This document shows, piece by piece, positions 10,079-18,670 of a stretch of 64,000 nt of DNA (within the stretch, counting starts at the first letter, position 1; every line of letters begins with the position of its first letter). A model generated the notes under the pieces. That model was not told the origin of the DNA. It searched no databases and saw nothing but the letters and a program-made list of their open reading frames with translations. Source of the stretch: an uncultured Woeseiaceae bacterium (lineage in GTDB: Bacteria; Pseudomonadota; Gammaproteobacteria; Steroidobacterales; Woeseiaceae); NCBI GenBank assembly GCA_947259985.1, contig CAMYOJ010000015.1, positions 1 through 64,000 on the forward strand. The letters run 5' to 3'. A program made the position numbers and the translations under genes.

Positions 10079-10804
10079 TTGATCGCAATTAATCGCTCTT
10101 CCTTTGCCTTCGGTCTGCTGGCAATGGCCCTTGCGGGTTGCAGCTCCACCGTCACGATGGATGTGCCGACTATTCCTGCGCCGCGCGTCGAGAGGATCCC
10201 GGTAGACGTCGCGCTGCGCATGCCCGAGCAATTCGACCACTTCGTGCACACCGAGGAGATCCTCGGCAAGGAAGCATGGACCATCGACCTCGGACGCTCG
10301 AATGCAGCGTTTTTTACACAGCTGTTTGGCTACCTGTTCGATACAGTCCAGGTAATCGGTCCGCAGGATGATGCGCGTGACTACCAGTTTGATGCGCTGA
10401 TCGAGCCGAGTATCGACGGATTCGAGTTTTCGGTGCCGAACCAGAGCAAGACCGAGACTTTCGCCGTCTGGATTCGATACCGGCTGCAGGTGTTCGACCG
10501 CGAGGGCAACAGTGCGTCGAACTGGACAGTCAGCGCCTATGGCAAGACCCAGAAGGAAGGCCTCGGGGGATCGGATTCGCTGCAGCGGGCCGCCGTATTG
10601 GCCATGCGCGACGCTGCCGCCTTGATCATCATGCAGATGGACAAGGCGACGAAGATCAGCAGCCTGGCTGATGGGCCGATTGCCCCGCCCCGGGCTGAGA
10701 CCACGGTCGCGACGCTGACGAAGGACTCGGACACCGGCGAACTGGAAGCCGAGGACATGAAAGGGATCTTCGTTATTGGAGGAATCGACGATGACGATGA
10801 CTAA
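10079..10804 (+). CDS. Predicted lipoprotein of unknown function
   Basis: 241 residues from a TTG at 10079, chosen because it places a short basic stretch before the hydrophobic core and lipobox FGLLAMALAGC. A TTG at 9992 would add 29 residues before the signal and is unlikely. The mature protein has a TIDLGRSNAAFFTQLFGYLFDTVQVI segment, a beta-rich centre and an Ala-rich helix, and ends in a run of Asp (GGIDDDDD). The family is not recognised. It overlaps the next lipoprotein gene by 14 nt, so the two form an operon. Confidence 0.65.
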   Translation: MIAINRSSFAFGLLAMALAGCSSTVTMDVPTIPAPRVERIPVDVALRMPEQFDHFVHTEEILGKEAWTIDLGRSNAAFFTQLFGYLFDTVQVIGPQDDARDYQFDALIEPSIDGFEFSVPNQSKTETFAVWIRYRLQVFDREGNSASNWTVSAYGKTQKEGLGGSDSLQRAAVLAMRDAAALIIMQMDKATKISSLADGPIAPPRAETTVATLTKDSDTGELEAEDMKGIFVIGGIDDDDD

Positions 10805-11348
10805 ATCGCTGGTTCGCTTGCGCACCGTCGCGCTTTGCGGCGTGTTCTCTGTATCTCTCAGCGCTTGCGTGACCTCGCGCGTCGAAGACGCGCGCGTGAA
10901 CATCACGGGTCTCAACGACGGCGAATCGGTCGTCATCATGGCCAAGAGCTATCACCAGGGCAATGAAACGGAAGCCGACTACATTCGCTGTGTCGAGAAT
11001 GCACTGGGACGCGGTTCCGCTGGGCTGCGTGTCATCCCCAACCAGCAATTCGTTGATTCCCTGTTCCCGTGGTTCGAACCACGCACGGCGCCCGCTGAAA
11101 CCAAGGGGCTCTCGACGCTGATGAAGCGTCCTGGTGTTGCGCAGGCCGTCGCGGACATGGGCGTTCGATATATCATTTGGCTTGATGGCGATACCGAACG
11201 CGTTGCGCAGGGTGGCAGCCTGTGGTACTTCCTTCCTGCCGGCGCTGGTGGTTCCGATTCCCCTGATCGCGAGAACACAGACCGCCGCGTGCAAAGGCCT
11301 GGCGCAGCAGCTACGAGCCTTCATAGTCCAGTAAGGCTGGTCCGGTAA
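10791..11348 (+). pseudogene. Lipoprotein gene with apparent internal deletion and frameshift
   Basis: The ATG at 10791 has a strong GGAGG site, and the lipobox LSAC is intact. Frame 1 reads sensibly to DGDTERVAQGGSL (about 11225), then degenerates into an Arg/Pro/Ser-rich tail ending at 11348. The overlapping +1 frame instead reads GTSFLPALVVPIPLIARTQ followed by AACKGLAQQLRAFI and stops at 11334. From memory, proteins of this family end with just such a segment and have about 40-60 more residues before it. The simplest reading is an internal deletion of a length not divisible by three near 11215-11230. It could be a real lesion or an assembly error. The upstream overlap shows it was translated together with the preceding lipoprotein. 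Confidence 0.55.
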
Positions 11349-11359
11349 GGCAGGCGCCT

Positions 11360-11872
11360 CTAACGCAGACGCCCTGCACGCATAAATGCCTGATCGTAGA
11401 ACGGCGATTCCAGCGATGCGATAGATACCGTGCGGCCGGTCGATGGTGCGTGCACGAATCGCTGATCACCCAGGTACATGCCTACATGTGACATCTTCCC
11501 GTCGATACTGAAAAACAACAGGTCGCCGGTTCTGAGGTCATCGCGCGCTACCGGTCGCGCAGCGGACCAAAGCTGGCCCGTGGTTCGTGGTACGCGGATC
11601 CCGGCACGGGCATACGAATACTGCACCAGGCCGCTGCAGTCGAAACCGTCGGGACTGCTGCCACCGTAGCGATAGGGTACGCCGACCTGTTGCCTCGCAA
11701 TCGTAGCCGCCGTCTGGCCGATACTGGCCTGCGGCACCTTGTCGCGACGCCCTGCATCGTTAGAAGATGTCGTCGCCGGCGTCGATGAACACGCAGAAAT
11801 CAGCCCCAACACAGTGATTGCTAAGGAAAAAATCGCAATTTTGCGTGCTGGCTGCGCTATCATCGGGATCAC
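11360..11872 (-). CDS. NlpC/P60 family peptidoglycan endopeptidase, lipoprotein
   Basis: 170 residues; a start at 11863 is also possible. Signal ending at LISAC, so probably membrane-anchored. The catalytic domain shows YRYGGSSPDGFDCSGLVQYSY (nucleophile Cys), then DLLFF, MSHVGMYLGDQRFVHAPSTG (catalytic His and the third polar residue region). The family cleaves gamma-D-Glu-mDAP bonds in stem peptides. It is of the short Spr/NlpC type without SH3 or LysM domains. It is convergent with the frameshifted lipoprotein gene and divergent from the HExxH lipoprotein gene. Confidence 0.9.
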   Translation of the reverse strand: MIPMIAQPARKIAIFSLAITVLGLISACSSTPATTSSNDAGRRDKVPQASIGQTAATIARQQVGVPYRYGGSSPDGFDCSGLVQYSYARAGIRVPRTTGQLWSAARPVARDDLRTGDLLFFSIDGKMSHVGMYLGDQRFVHAPSTGRTVSIASLESPFYDQAFMRAGRLR

Positions 11873-11921
11873 TTTTCGGCACGATTCGATTAAACCATAC
11901 GGGACGGGACCTTAATTGGGT

Positions 11922-13247
11922 ATGAACTGTTTCTCAGGACTGCGCGTCCACGCCTGCGATCTCAACGGCGGACGTCGATGCCTTTTCGCCGCGATCGTCG
12001 TTGCACTCGCGGCTTGTGGGGTCGAGCCGTCGGAATCGGCTGACGGCCCCGCAGCGGGCGAATACGACGTGCATTTCACGGTCACGGCCGATCCCGAAAA
12101 CCAATCCGTCGAGGTCGAGATGCAGCTGGGCCAGCCCCGTGACCTGGTGCGCGAGATAAGCTTCCCCTCTTTGTCTCCGGCTCTAAGCGATTTTGGTGGC
12201 GATGGCGAGCTCCTGCGGCAGGGTAACAGCCTGCGCTGGCTGCCACCGGCCGCCGGCGGCACATTGACCTGGCGCGCCCGCATCGCGCATCAGCGTAAGG
12301 GCAGCGGCTACGACGCGTGGCTGGGACCCGACTGGGGCGTCTTCCGGGCCGAAGATATTATCCCGCGAGCCCGAACCCGCACGCTTAAAGGGTCTGAATC
12401 GGACACGACACTGAGTTTCGATCTTCCAGCCGGCTGGTCCGCAATCACAGAGTATCCGGCCAGCAGCGATCCAATCCCGGTACGCCGGCCCGATCGGCGT
12501 TTCGACCAACCTGCAGGTTGGATCGTCGTCGGCGAACTCGGCGTACGTCGCGAACGAATCGCCGGCATCAGGGTGGCCATCGCGGGCCCGCAGGGCGAAT
12601 CCGTACGGCGCATGGACATGCTGGCGCTGCTCAACTGGACCCTGCCTGAGCTGGCTGCCTTGCTGCCGAACCCACCGCCCAGGCTCACTATTGTCAGCGC
12701 CGGCGATCCGATGTGGCAAGGCGGCCTGTCCGCGCCGACTTCCCTGTACATCCATGCCGACGAGCCCCTGATCAGCGAGAATTCGACGAGCGTCATATTG
12801 CATGAAGTGCTGCACACCGCGTTGTCGCTGCGCTCGGCGCCTGGCATGGACTGGCTCGTCGAGGGACTGGCCGAGTACTACGGCCTGGAATTACTACGCC
12901 GCGGTGGCGCAATTACTGCCCGGCGCTACGAAACAGCACTCGCGGCCCTGTCCAGCTGGGCGGCCGAGGCAGAGGTCCTTTGCGATACACACTCGACGGG
13001 CGCTACTACGGCGAAAGCGGTCACAGTGCTCAGCGCTCTTGATCGAGAGCTGAAAGATCGTGCGGCCGATGACGTGAGTCTCGACGACCTGCTGCGACGG
13101 CTCCTGTCACTGCAGCGGCCCGTCGACCTGGCAACCCTGGTCCGGCTTGCGGAAGAATTGATGGGTCAGGCTTCTGACGTGCTTCACATCGACAAGCTGC
13201 CGGGCTGCCATAAAATGACGGCTGACAATTTCGTCGACCAGAGTTAA
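11922..13247 (+). CDS. HExxH (M61-like gluzincin) lipoprotein
   Basis: 441 residues from the ATG at 11922 (a TTG two codons earlier also exists). A lipobox (ALAAC) follows a signal-like segment. The N-terminal half is beta-rich. About residue 294 comes HEVLHTALSL followed 15-20 residues later by WLVEGLAEYYG, the zinc-ligand spacing of M61/M1-type gluzincin peptidases. It would be a periplasm-facing metallopeptidase; the family assignment below clan level is uncertain. The AAA ATPase gene begins 3 nt after its stop, so they are very probably one operon. Confidence 0.72.
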   Translation: MNCFSGLRVHACDLNGGRRCLFAAIVVALAACGVEPSESADGPAAGEYDVHFTVTADPENQSVEVEMQLGQPRDLVREISFPSLSPALSDFGGDGELLRQGNSLRWLPPAAGGTLTWRARIAHQRKGSGYDAWLGPDWGVFRAEDIIPRARTRTLKGSESDTTLSFDLPAGWSAITEYPASSDPIPVRRPDRRFDQPAGWIVVGELGVRRERIAGIRVAIAGPQGESVRRMDMLALLNWTLPELAALLPNPPPRLTIVSAGDPMWQGGLSAPTSLYIHADEPLISENSTSVILHEVLHTALSLRSAPGMDWLVEGLAEYYGLELLRRGGAITARRYETALAALSSWAAEAEVLCDTHSTGATTAKAVTVLSALDRELKDRAADDVSLDDLLRRLLSLQRPVDLATLVRLAEELMGQASDVLHIDKLPGCHKMTADNFVDQS

Positions 13248-13249
13248 CA

Positions 13250-14740
13250 ATGGACCAACGCCACGACCTGGAGCTGATAATGCGATCGCGCACGCCGATC
13301 ATCGTTATCGAGTCACAGGACGAGGCACGCGTGCTCGAATTGTTCCAGGGGATCGCGATCGGTCGCGCCACCGACTCTTACTCGCCGTTGTTCCGCTGGA
13401 CCATTACTGACGGGCTGCAACGCATCGATATCTCGCTTGAACCTCAGTCCTTGAACTCCGAACCGACCGACGTCCTCAAGCACATCCGTGCAGTATCCAA
13501 ACCGGGAACATACGTGCTCCTGGACTTTCATCCCTTCATCGGTGACCCCGTGCACGTCCGGCTTCTCAAGGATATCGCCATACGGTACCGCAAGGTGCCA
13601 CGCCAGATCGTCCTGATCAGCCACAAGATGGAGGTGCCCAGCGAGCTCGAGAGCTTTTGTGCACGCTTCGACATGGACCTGCCCTCCGAGGAAGAGCGCA
13701 TCCGCATCGTCAAGAACACAATCAATCAGTATGGCGCCGACCATCCGGGGTCGCGCGTGCAGGTTGACCCGAAAGCGCACCAGTTACTGGTACGGAATCT
13801 CGCGGGCCTCACCTACGGCGATACCGAACGCGTGGCCCGTAACGCGGTTTACATAGATGGCGCTATCACGAGGAGTGACCTGCCAGGGGTAATGCAGGCG
13901 AAGTACGAACTGCTCAATAAGGGCGGCGCGCTACAGTTCGAATATGACACGGCTCGTTTCAACGATGTTGGCGGACTGACGAGGTTGAAAAAGTGGCTCG
14001 TGCAGCGGCGACCCGCTTTCCGTGCTGAAAGTGGCGCCGCGCACCTCGATGCGCCCAAGGGCATCCTGCTACTTGGCATCCAGGGATGCGGGAAGAGCCT
14101 GGCCGCCAAAGCGACAGCCGGCGTCTTCGGGGTGCCGCTTTTGCGCCTCGATTTTGGCGCCATCTACGACAAGTACCACGGAGAAACCGAACGCAAGTTA
14201 CGCGAATCGCTGAAGACGGCGGACGTTATGTCTCCATGTGTACTGTGGATCGATGAAATCGAGAAAGGCATCGCCGGCCGCGGCGGCGAAACCGGAACGA
14301 CACAGCGTGTCCTCGGCTCATTCCTGACGTGGATGGCAGAACGCAAGAGCCAGGTGTTCATCGTTGCGACAGCCAATGACATCAGCACGCTGCCTCCGGA
14401 GCTCGTACGCAAGGGCCGCTTCGACGAGATCTTTTTCGTGGACTTGCCGAACGTCGACGTGCGCAGCGCGATCCTGTCGATCCACCTGGCTAACCGGAAT
14501 CAGGCACTCGCGAATTTCGACATCAGCGGACTGGCGAATGAGATGCAAGGGTTTTCCGGGGCAGAAATCGAGCAGGCCATTGTTTCCGCGCTGTACGCGG
14601 CACACGCCAAGAGCCAGCCACTCGCGACCGAGCATATTCGTGAAGAAATCGGCCTGACACGGCCGCTCTCCGTCGTCATGCGGGAGAAGATCGCCCTGAT
14701 GCGGGACTGGGCAGCCGGTCGCACCGTCCCTTGCGACTGA
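13250..14740 (+). CDS. Ycf46-like AAA+ ATPase
   Basis: 496 residues. The N-terminal 200 residues form the characteristic Ycf46-type domain (IIVIESQDEARVLELFQ, VLLDFHPFIGDP, then LISHKMEVPSEL); the AAA module follows with FNDVGGLTRLKKWL, Walker A GIQGCGKS (about 275), Walker B CVLWIDEIEK (about 330), the sensor FIVATAND and RKGRFDEIF. Members are cytosolic, known from cyanobacteria, plastids and many proteobacteria, and no client is firmly established. Tight spacing behind the HExxH lipoprotein gene suggests shared expression, although the two products should sit in different compartments. Confidence 0.88.
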   Translation: MDQRHDLELIMRSRTPIIVIESQDEARVLELFQGIAIGRATDSYSPLFRWTITDGLQRIDISLEPQSLNSEPTDVLKHIRAVSKPGTYVLLDFHPFIGDPVHVRLLKDIAIRYRKVPRQIVLISHKMEVPSELESFCARFDMDLPSEEERIRIVKNTINQYGADHPGSRVQVDPKAHQLLVRNLAGLTYGDTERVARNAVYIDGAITRSDLPGVMQAKYELLNKGGALQFEYDTARFNDVGGLTRLKKWLVQRRPAFRAESGAAHLDAPKGILLLGIQGCGKSLAAKATAGVFGVPLLRLDFGAIYDKYHGETERKLRESLKTADVMSPCVLWIDEIEKGIAGRGGETGTTQRVLGSFLTWMAERKSQVFIVATANDISTLPPELVRKGRFDEIFFVDLPNVDVRSAILSIHLANRNQALANFDISGLANEMQGFSGAEIEQAIVSALYAAHAKSQPLATEHIREEIGLTRPLSVVMREKIALMRDWAAGRTVPCD

Positions 14741-14782
14741 GTCGAACTTAACGTAACGCGACGCCTTTTCCGACGCGCCTGA

Positions 14783-14810
14783 TTGAGACAGCCATGAAGC
14801 GTGATAAACT
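14783..14810 (+). promoter_or_regulatory. Putative promoter giving a leaderless FHA-gene transcript
   Basis: TTGAGA (14783-14788) and TAAACT (14805-14810) are separated by 16 nt. The ATG of the FHA gene is at 14817, where transcription should begin, and no Shine-Dalgarno sequence precedes it. Confidence 0.4.
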
Positions 14811-14816
14811 CCGTTT

Positions 14817-16382
14817 ATGGCTAATGACAAGAATAAAATCAAAGAATTAGTCTCAGACGAAGACGACCCAACATTCGAGCTGGAAGCCCTCTCACCGAAC
14901 ATCCATGAGGAACTCGAGGGAGAGGTGGAGCGCGAATCGGATGCCAGTACGTGCGGACTCCCCGATCGAAATGTCGACTCCACACGCCGGAAGCAGTCGA
15001 TTGCCGAATTACGCTCCGACCTGCAGGCACGTGACAAGACCATCGGCCGCCTGCAACATGATTTTGCGCTGCTGCGCTCAAAATGGCTCGGACTCAAATC
15101 TGAAATCAAGGCGCGAGAAGAAATAGCCGTCAACCTGTCGCAGGATATTGCCACTTTGCGTGAAACAGCCCGGCGCAAGGACAAGCTCCTCAAGAAACGC
15201 GACAACACCACGCGCGCCCTGAAAGCTGAGATCCGCCAACGTGAGGCAGCACATCGTGAGCTGGCCCGGCAGCACACCGAGCTACAGCGATCCCTGGATG
15301 AATCTCGTGACGATGCCGCGGATCACGATGCCGCGCTGCAGGCCGCGCAGCAGGAAATCGAAGCGCTGCGGCAACAGGTTGACGACGAGCGAGCCGCCAA
15401 AGTTACCAGCGCGAGCCAGGACCCGGCACTGCGCGAATTACAGGCCCAACTGTCGCGGACCGAGCAGTACGCGGATGATCTGCGCATCAGGCTCAAAGAC
15501 ATCAATGAATCGCATGAAAATCTCGGTCGCGACAGGGAGCGACTGGCACGAAATCTCTCGCTGGCGACGGAAAGCAACAGGCAATTGACCACGGATCTTG
15601 CGGCAAGCAAGGAGACCATTGCTCATCTTCAGGGCGAGATCGATGACCTCCGAAAAGCTCATGAACAAGAGATTCGAATCCTGCGATTCGAACTCGATGA
15701 GGCGCAAGTCACGGTTGCGGAAACCGGCGATATCAACAGCCAGCTCGCGGCCGATCTTGTCGATACGCGCGGCTACAAGGACGAACTCGAACGCATGCTT
15801 TGCGATAACGAAGAACAGTCGCAGCAGCGCATCGAAAAACTCGAGCGCGACCTGGGCAAGCTCGCTCGCTCGGCCGAAGACTATGAGCAGAAGCTCGAAT
15901 CAAAGAGTGTGGCCATCAACGTCCTGCTCGGTGAGCTGACCAGGAAATCGGAGCACGTCGAGGAAATCGGCGATGTTTCCCATGACGGTGACGATCATCA
16001 GTCCCAAGGTATCGACGATCCCGACGCCTGGGATGGAGCCGAGACAGGCGCTCGAAAGGCGGGAAGAGAGCGTGACAAGATCACGCGGGTGCTAATTGGC
16101 AGAATCGGCGACCATGTTCTCAGATTTCCGCTGTTCAAGGATCGGCTCACAATTGGCCGGACCGAAGACAACGACATACCACTCAAACTCTCCTACATCA
16201 GCCGTCGCCACGCTGTCCTCATGACCGAGGGCGACTCGACACGCGTCATTGACTGGGGCAGCAAGAACGGCGTTTATGTAAACTCGAAGCGTGTCAAGGA
16301 GCACTTCCTCTCGAGTGGCGATATCGTTGCCGTCGGGAACGCCAAGTTCCGCTACGAGGAGCGCAAGAAACGCGAGTCCTGA
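14817..16382 (+). CDS. Long coiled-coil protein with C-terminal FHA domain
   Basis: 521 residues. An acidic N-terminus is followed by a long heptad-rich coiled coil (about residues 55-370: many Glu/Lys/Leu/Arg heptads), a variable linker, and a C-terminal FHA domain (about 425-515) with RLTIGRTEDNDIPL, YISRRHAVL and DWGSKNGVYVNSKRV, containing the Gly-Arg, Ser-Arg-Arg-His and Asn residues that bind phosphothreonine. It should recognise a Thr-phosphorylated partner and scaffold it by oligomerisation. No Ser/Thr kinase gene is adjacent. No transmembrane segment or signal is visible, so it is likely cytosolic. Confidence 0.85.
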   Translation: MANDKNKIKELVSDEDDPTFELEALSPNIHEELEGEVERESDASTCGLPDRNVDSTRRKQSIAELRSDLQARDKTIGRLQHDFALLRSKWLGLKSEIKAREEIAVNLSQDIATLRETARRKDKLLKKRDNTTRALKAEIRQREAAHRELARQHTELQRSLDESRDDAADHDAALQAAQQEIEALRQQVDDERAAKVTSASQDPALRELQAQLSRTEQYADDLRIRLKDINESHENLGRDRERLARNLSLATESNRQLTTDLAASKETIAHLQGEIDDLRKAHEQEIRILRFELDEAQVTVAETGDINSQLAADLVDTRGYKDELERMLCDNEEQSQQRIEKLERDLGKLARSAEDYEQKLESKSVAINVLLGELTRKSEHVEEIGDVSHDGDDHQSQGIDDPDAWDGAETGARKAGRERDKITRVLIGRIGDHVLRFPLFKDRLTIGRTEDNDIPLKLSYISRRHAVLMTEGDSTRVIDWGSKNGVYVNSKRVKEHFLSSGDIVAVGNAKFRYEERKKRES

Positions 16383-16396
16383 GCCTGGTGGTGACT

Positions 16397-16414
16397 TCAC
16401 AGATTTATCTGTGA
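16397..16414. terminator. Perfect hairpin after the FHA gene
   Basis: TCACAGAT and ATCTGTGA are perfectly complementary with a 2-nt loop, 15 nt past the FHA stop codon. A pyrimidine-rich stretch follows about 15 nt later rather than immediately, so it may be a weak terminator or a protein-binding palindrome. Confidence 0.35.
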
Positions 16415-16482
16415 GGGTAATCACGGTCTTTTCTTTCCGCTTGTACTACATTAACCGCACTGACACGGAATGAGTCACTGCA

Positions 16483-16773
16483 ATGTTGAGTAGCGCCGCA
16501 GGGAAAGCGACCCACCTCTCCAAAACGCAAGACAAGAGCCGCAACGCCAGCCGCGTTGTAACCAGGAAGATCTGGCTGCCCAAGCTCCTGTACGACGCGT
16601 TACCCTACTTCTATCTTGCCTCCGGAATCGCCGCCTTTTTCGCGACCTTGTATATCAACGAGTGGTTCTGGGTATTGCCTCACTACATTTTGTTCTCGGC
16701 CGCATGTCTGCATCTCGGCATTTTTGTATTCAGGCGCCGCCACCGTAAGAAACAGACAGACACCGAAATCTGA
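16483..16773 (+). CDS. Small two-helix membrane protein
   Basis: 96 residues with a basic, soluble first 40 residues and two hydrophobic helices (LPYFYLASGIAAFFATLYI and FWVLPHYILFSAACLHLGIFV) joined by a short loop, ending in a basic tail RRRHRKKQ. Positive charge at both ends puts both termini in the cytosol. The family is not recognised. It precedes another small membrane protein by 18 nt. Confidence 0.6.
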   Translation: MLSSAAGKATHLSKTQDKSRNASRVVTRKIWLPKLLYDALPYFYLASGIAAFFATLYINEWFWVLPHYILFSAACLHLGIFVFRRRHRKKQTDTEI

Positions 16774-16791
16774 CTTGACCGGGACGCGCCG

Positions 16792-17124
16792 GTGGGCAAG
16801 GATAGCGGCCCCGCACCCCACCAGGCGCAGCCGTTGAGCGACACTGCAACAAGCACATTCAGGCGAGTTTTCCGCAAGGAACTATTGCTGCTCTCGGTGC
16901 TGCTGTTTTTCGGGATAGTGCTGATGCCGATCGCGATCTACGTGGTCGGGGACGCCATCTTCGGAGCGTACGGCGGCTACGGATACGGCGATTTTTTTGC
17001 CACTCTGAGTGGCAAACTGCGCCACGGTGATGGCGTAGCCTGGTTTCTTGTCGGTGCTCCATACCTCGTCTGGCAGGTACTTCGGCTGATGGCCTTTGCC
17101 TGGCGTCGAACCGGGAAAACGTGA
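16792..17124 (+). CDS. Small membrane protein with Gly/Tyr-rich loop
   Basis: 110 residues from a GTG. A basic, soluble first 25 residues precede a strong helix (ELLLLSVLLFFGIVLMPIAIYVV), a Gly/Tyr loop FGAYGGYGYGDFF and a second helix near the C-terminus (VAWFLVGAPYLVWQVLRLMAF). The function is unknown. It probably belongs to one transcription unit with the preceding small membrane protein gene. Confidence 0.55.
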   Translation: MGKDSGPAPHQAQPLSDTATSTFRRVFRKELLLLSVLLFFGIVLMPIAIYVVGDAIFGAYGGYGYGDFFATLSGKLRHGDGVAWFLVGAPYLVWQVLRLMAFAWRRTGKT

Positions 17125-17234
17125 GCTGCATCACAGTTTTTCCATTTTGCCTGCGCCGGATCATGGCAGATATCTAGCATATTCGGGGCTCATCGGGCAT
17201 TCTGGAAGCCACTACTGGCAAGTATATTCTCGTT

Positions 17235-17249
17235 GGCACCTGAGGTGCC
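17235..17249. repeat. Short perfect hairpin
   Basis: GGCACC-TGA-GGTGCC, a 6-bp stem with a 3-nt loop, lies 18 nt before the ATG at 17267. It could reduce ribosome access to the next gene or be chance; there is no T-run. Confidence 0.25.
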
Positions 17250-17266
17250 CCGCGTGGCAATTAGAG

Positions 17267-17641
17267 ATGATCGAGAGATTCAAAGACTGGCTGAAGGTTC
17301 GTTTTTCCGCCAATGACGCCTCTCCGCAGAAGGACCTCGGCAAGACGGGGTCGTTCAGGCCTGTCTCGCCCAAGCCGTCCAAGCCGCCCAAGAAGGTGCC
17401 ACGCCCGAACCCTGATTTCGTCGAGGTCGATTCCAGCCTGCATAGCGAGGTCGAAAGCCAGGGGCCCGGGAAAAACGTGCTGATCCGCAATCCTTACATT
17501 CGTGAGGAAACCGGTACCCATGAAACGCTGACAATCCTCGACGATTCGATCGTCGATTCCGGCGAGGAAACCGGTATCGACCCCTACAATACGGGCGGCT
17601 TCGATCGTTCCAAGAAGTGGGACCAGCGTTTCCGCAAGTAA
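17267..17641 (+). CDS. Hypothetical soluble protein
   Basis: 124 residues from the ATG at 17267; the reading frame is open further upstream but the upstream part has non-coding character. The first 12 residues (MIERFKDWLKVRF) form an amphipathic helix that might associate with membranes; a Pro/Lys-rich linker and an acidic section follow, ending in DPYNTGGFDRSKKWDQRFRK. That last stretch is a compact motif also seen in small proteobacterial hypothetical proteins, from memory only. No function can be given. Confidence 0.5.
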   Translation: MIERFKDWLKVRFSANDASPQKDLGKTGSFRPVSPKPSKPPKKVPRPNPDFVEVDSSLHSEVESQGPGKNVLIRNPYIREETGTHETLTILDDSIVDSGEETGIDPYNTGGFDRSKKWDQRFRK

Positions 17642-17713
17642 GCTCGCGCCAAAACGAGCACAGCATGGTAATCTGCGAATCCCGACCCTGACGGAGCTCG
17701 CAGGCCAGTGTCT

Positions 17714-18244
17714 ATGCGCATTTCATTCGAACTTGACGAAGACGACCTCAAACACTTTCGTCTCATAATGGACGAGGCGCGCAAGGCGAACTCGCGCCGC
17801 GAGCCCGAAGATATCGTCGCTGCTGCGGAAAACCTGCTCGAGGCCGCAACCAGAGGCGGCGCGCCCGGCTTCATTATCGAGCGTATTGGCAAGCTGCAGC
17901 TCATGATCAGCATGTTGTCCGACATCGAGTGGCGGCTGCCGCACAAGGAGGCCAGCCGCGTACTGAACGCACTGTCGTACTTCTGCGAGCCTGAGGATCT
18001 CATTCCGGATAACATTCCCGGACTGGGTTTTCTCGACGACGCGATCATGATCGAACTCGTCGTGCGCGAGCTCAGGCATGAAATCGAGGCCTATAGCGAT
18101 TTTTGCGACTACCGCAAGAGACTGCACCGCGAACAGGGAGAGAGCGCCAAGGCCAGCAGGGGTGGCTGGCTTGACGACCGCCGCAAGGCGCTGCAGTCGC
18201 GAATGCGGCGCCGACGCAAACTGCGGCCCGCAATCTTCCGTTGA
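17714..18244 (+). CDS. YkvA-like (DUF1232) protein
   Basis: 176 residues from the ATG at 17714 (GTG at 17708 is the alternative). The centre has LPHKEASRVLNALSYF followed by EPEDLIPDNIPGLGFLDD, the D-L-I-P-D-x-I-P-x-L-G-x-x-D-D signature of DUF1232/YkvA proteins. In most members this motif sits beside hydrophobic helices; here flanking helices are moderately polar, and the C-terminus is strongly basic (SRMRRRRKLR), possibly nucleic-acid or membrane binding. The function of the family is not established. Confidence 0.7.
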   Translation: MRISFELDEDDLKHFRLIMDEARKANSRREPEDIVAAAENLLEAATRGGAPGFIIERIGKLQLMISMLSDIEWRLPHKEASRVLNALSYFCEPEDLIPDNIPGLGFLDDAIMIELVVRELRHEIEAYSDFCDYRKRLHREQGESAKASRGGWLDDRRKALQSRMRRRRKLRPAIFR

Positions 18245-18254
18245 CCTGCACAAT

Positions 18255-18539
18255 TCAGGGCCAGTAGTACCAGCCTGTCGCCAGTAAACCGAACCACATG
18301 CCGGCCTGCCCCCAATACTTCAGTCGATGGTTTTTGATCAGCCCGTAGAAACTTGCTGCCGAAATCGCGGTCATACCGAGAAAGACGAACAGGCTGTTCC
18401 GCAACGGCTCGAACTCTCGTTGCAGACGCGGATATTCGTCACCCAGGAGCAGCACAACGATGAGGACAGCAGCGAGACTGAACGTAATTGCGAAGCTCGA
18501 CCCCAGTATGATCAGGGTCACAGCGGTCAACGGGCGCAT
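18255..18539 (-). CDS. Small three-helix membrane protein
   Basis: 94 residues from the ATG at 18537-18539, preceded by a GGA-containing site; a TTG 24 nt upstream would add eight residues. Three hydrophobic helices are visible (LTAVTLIILGSSFAITFSLA plus continuation, NSLFVFLGMTAISAASFYGL, and WGQAGMWFGLLATGWYY). No motif reveals function. It is divergent from prc and convergent with the DUF1232-like gene. Confidence 0.55.
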   Translation of the reverse strand: MRPLTAVTLIILGSSFAITFSLAAVLIVVLLLGDEYPRLQREFEPLRNSLFVFLGMTAISAASFYGLIKNHRLKYWGQAGMWFGLLATGWYYWP

Positions 18540-18670
18540 CGCGAATTTTCCAAATTGGTCCAATTAAACCAGCTTTGTTGCTGATTATGACGAATGCGCC
18601 CTTGATCCACGGACGCTTGGCATCTAGCCTAGCCCAAACAGAAGCTCTGAAGAACCGCCGCCCGGAATAA

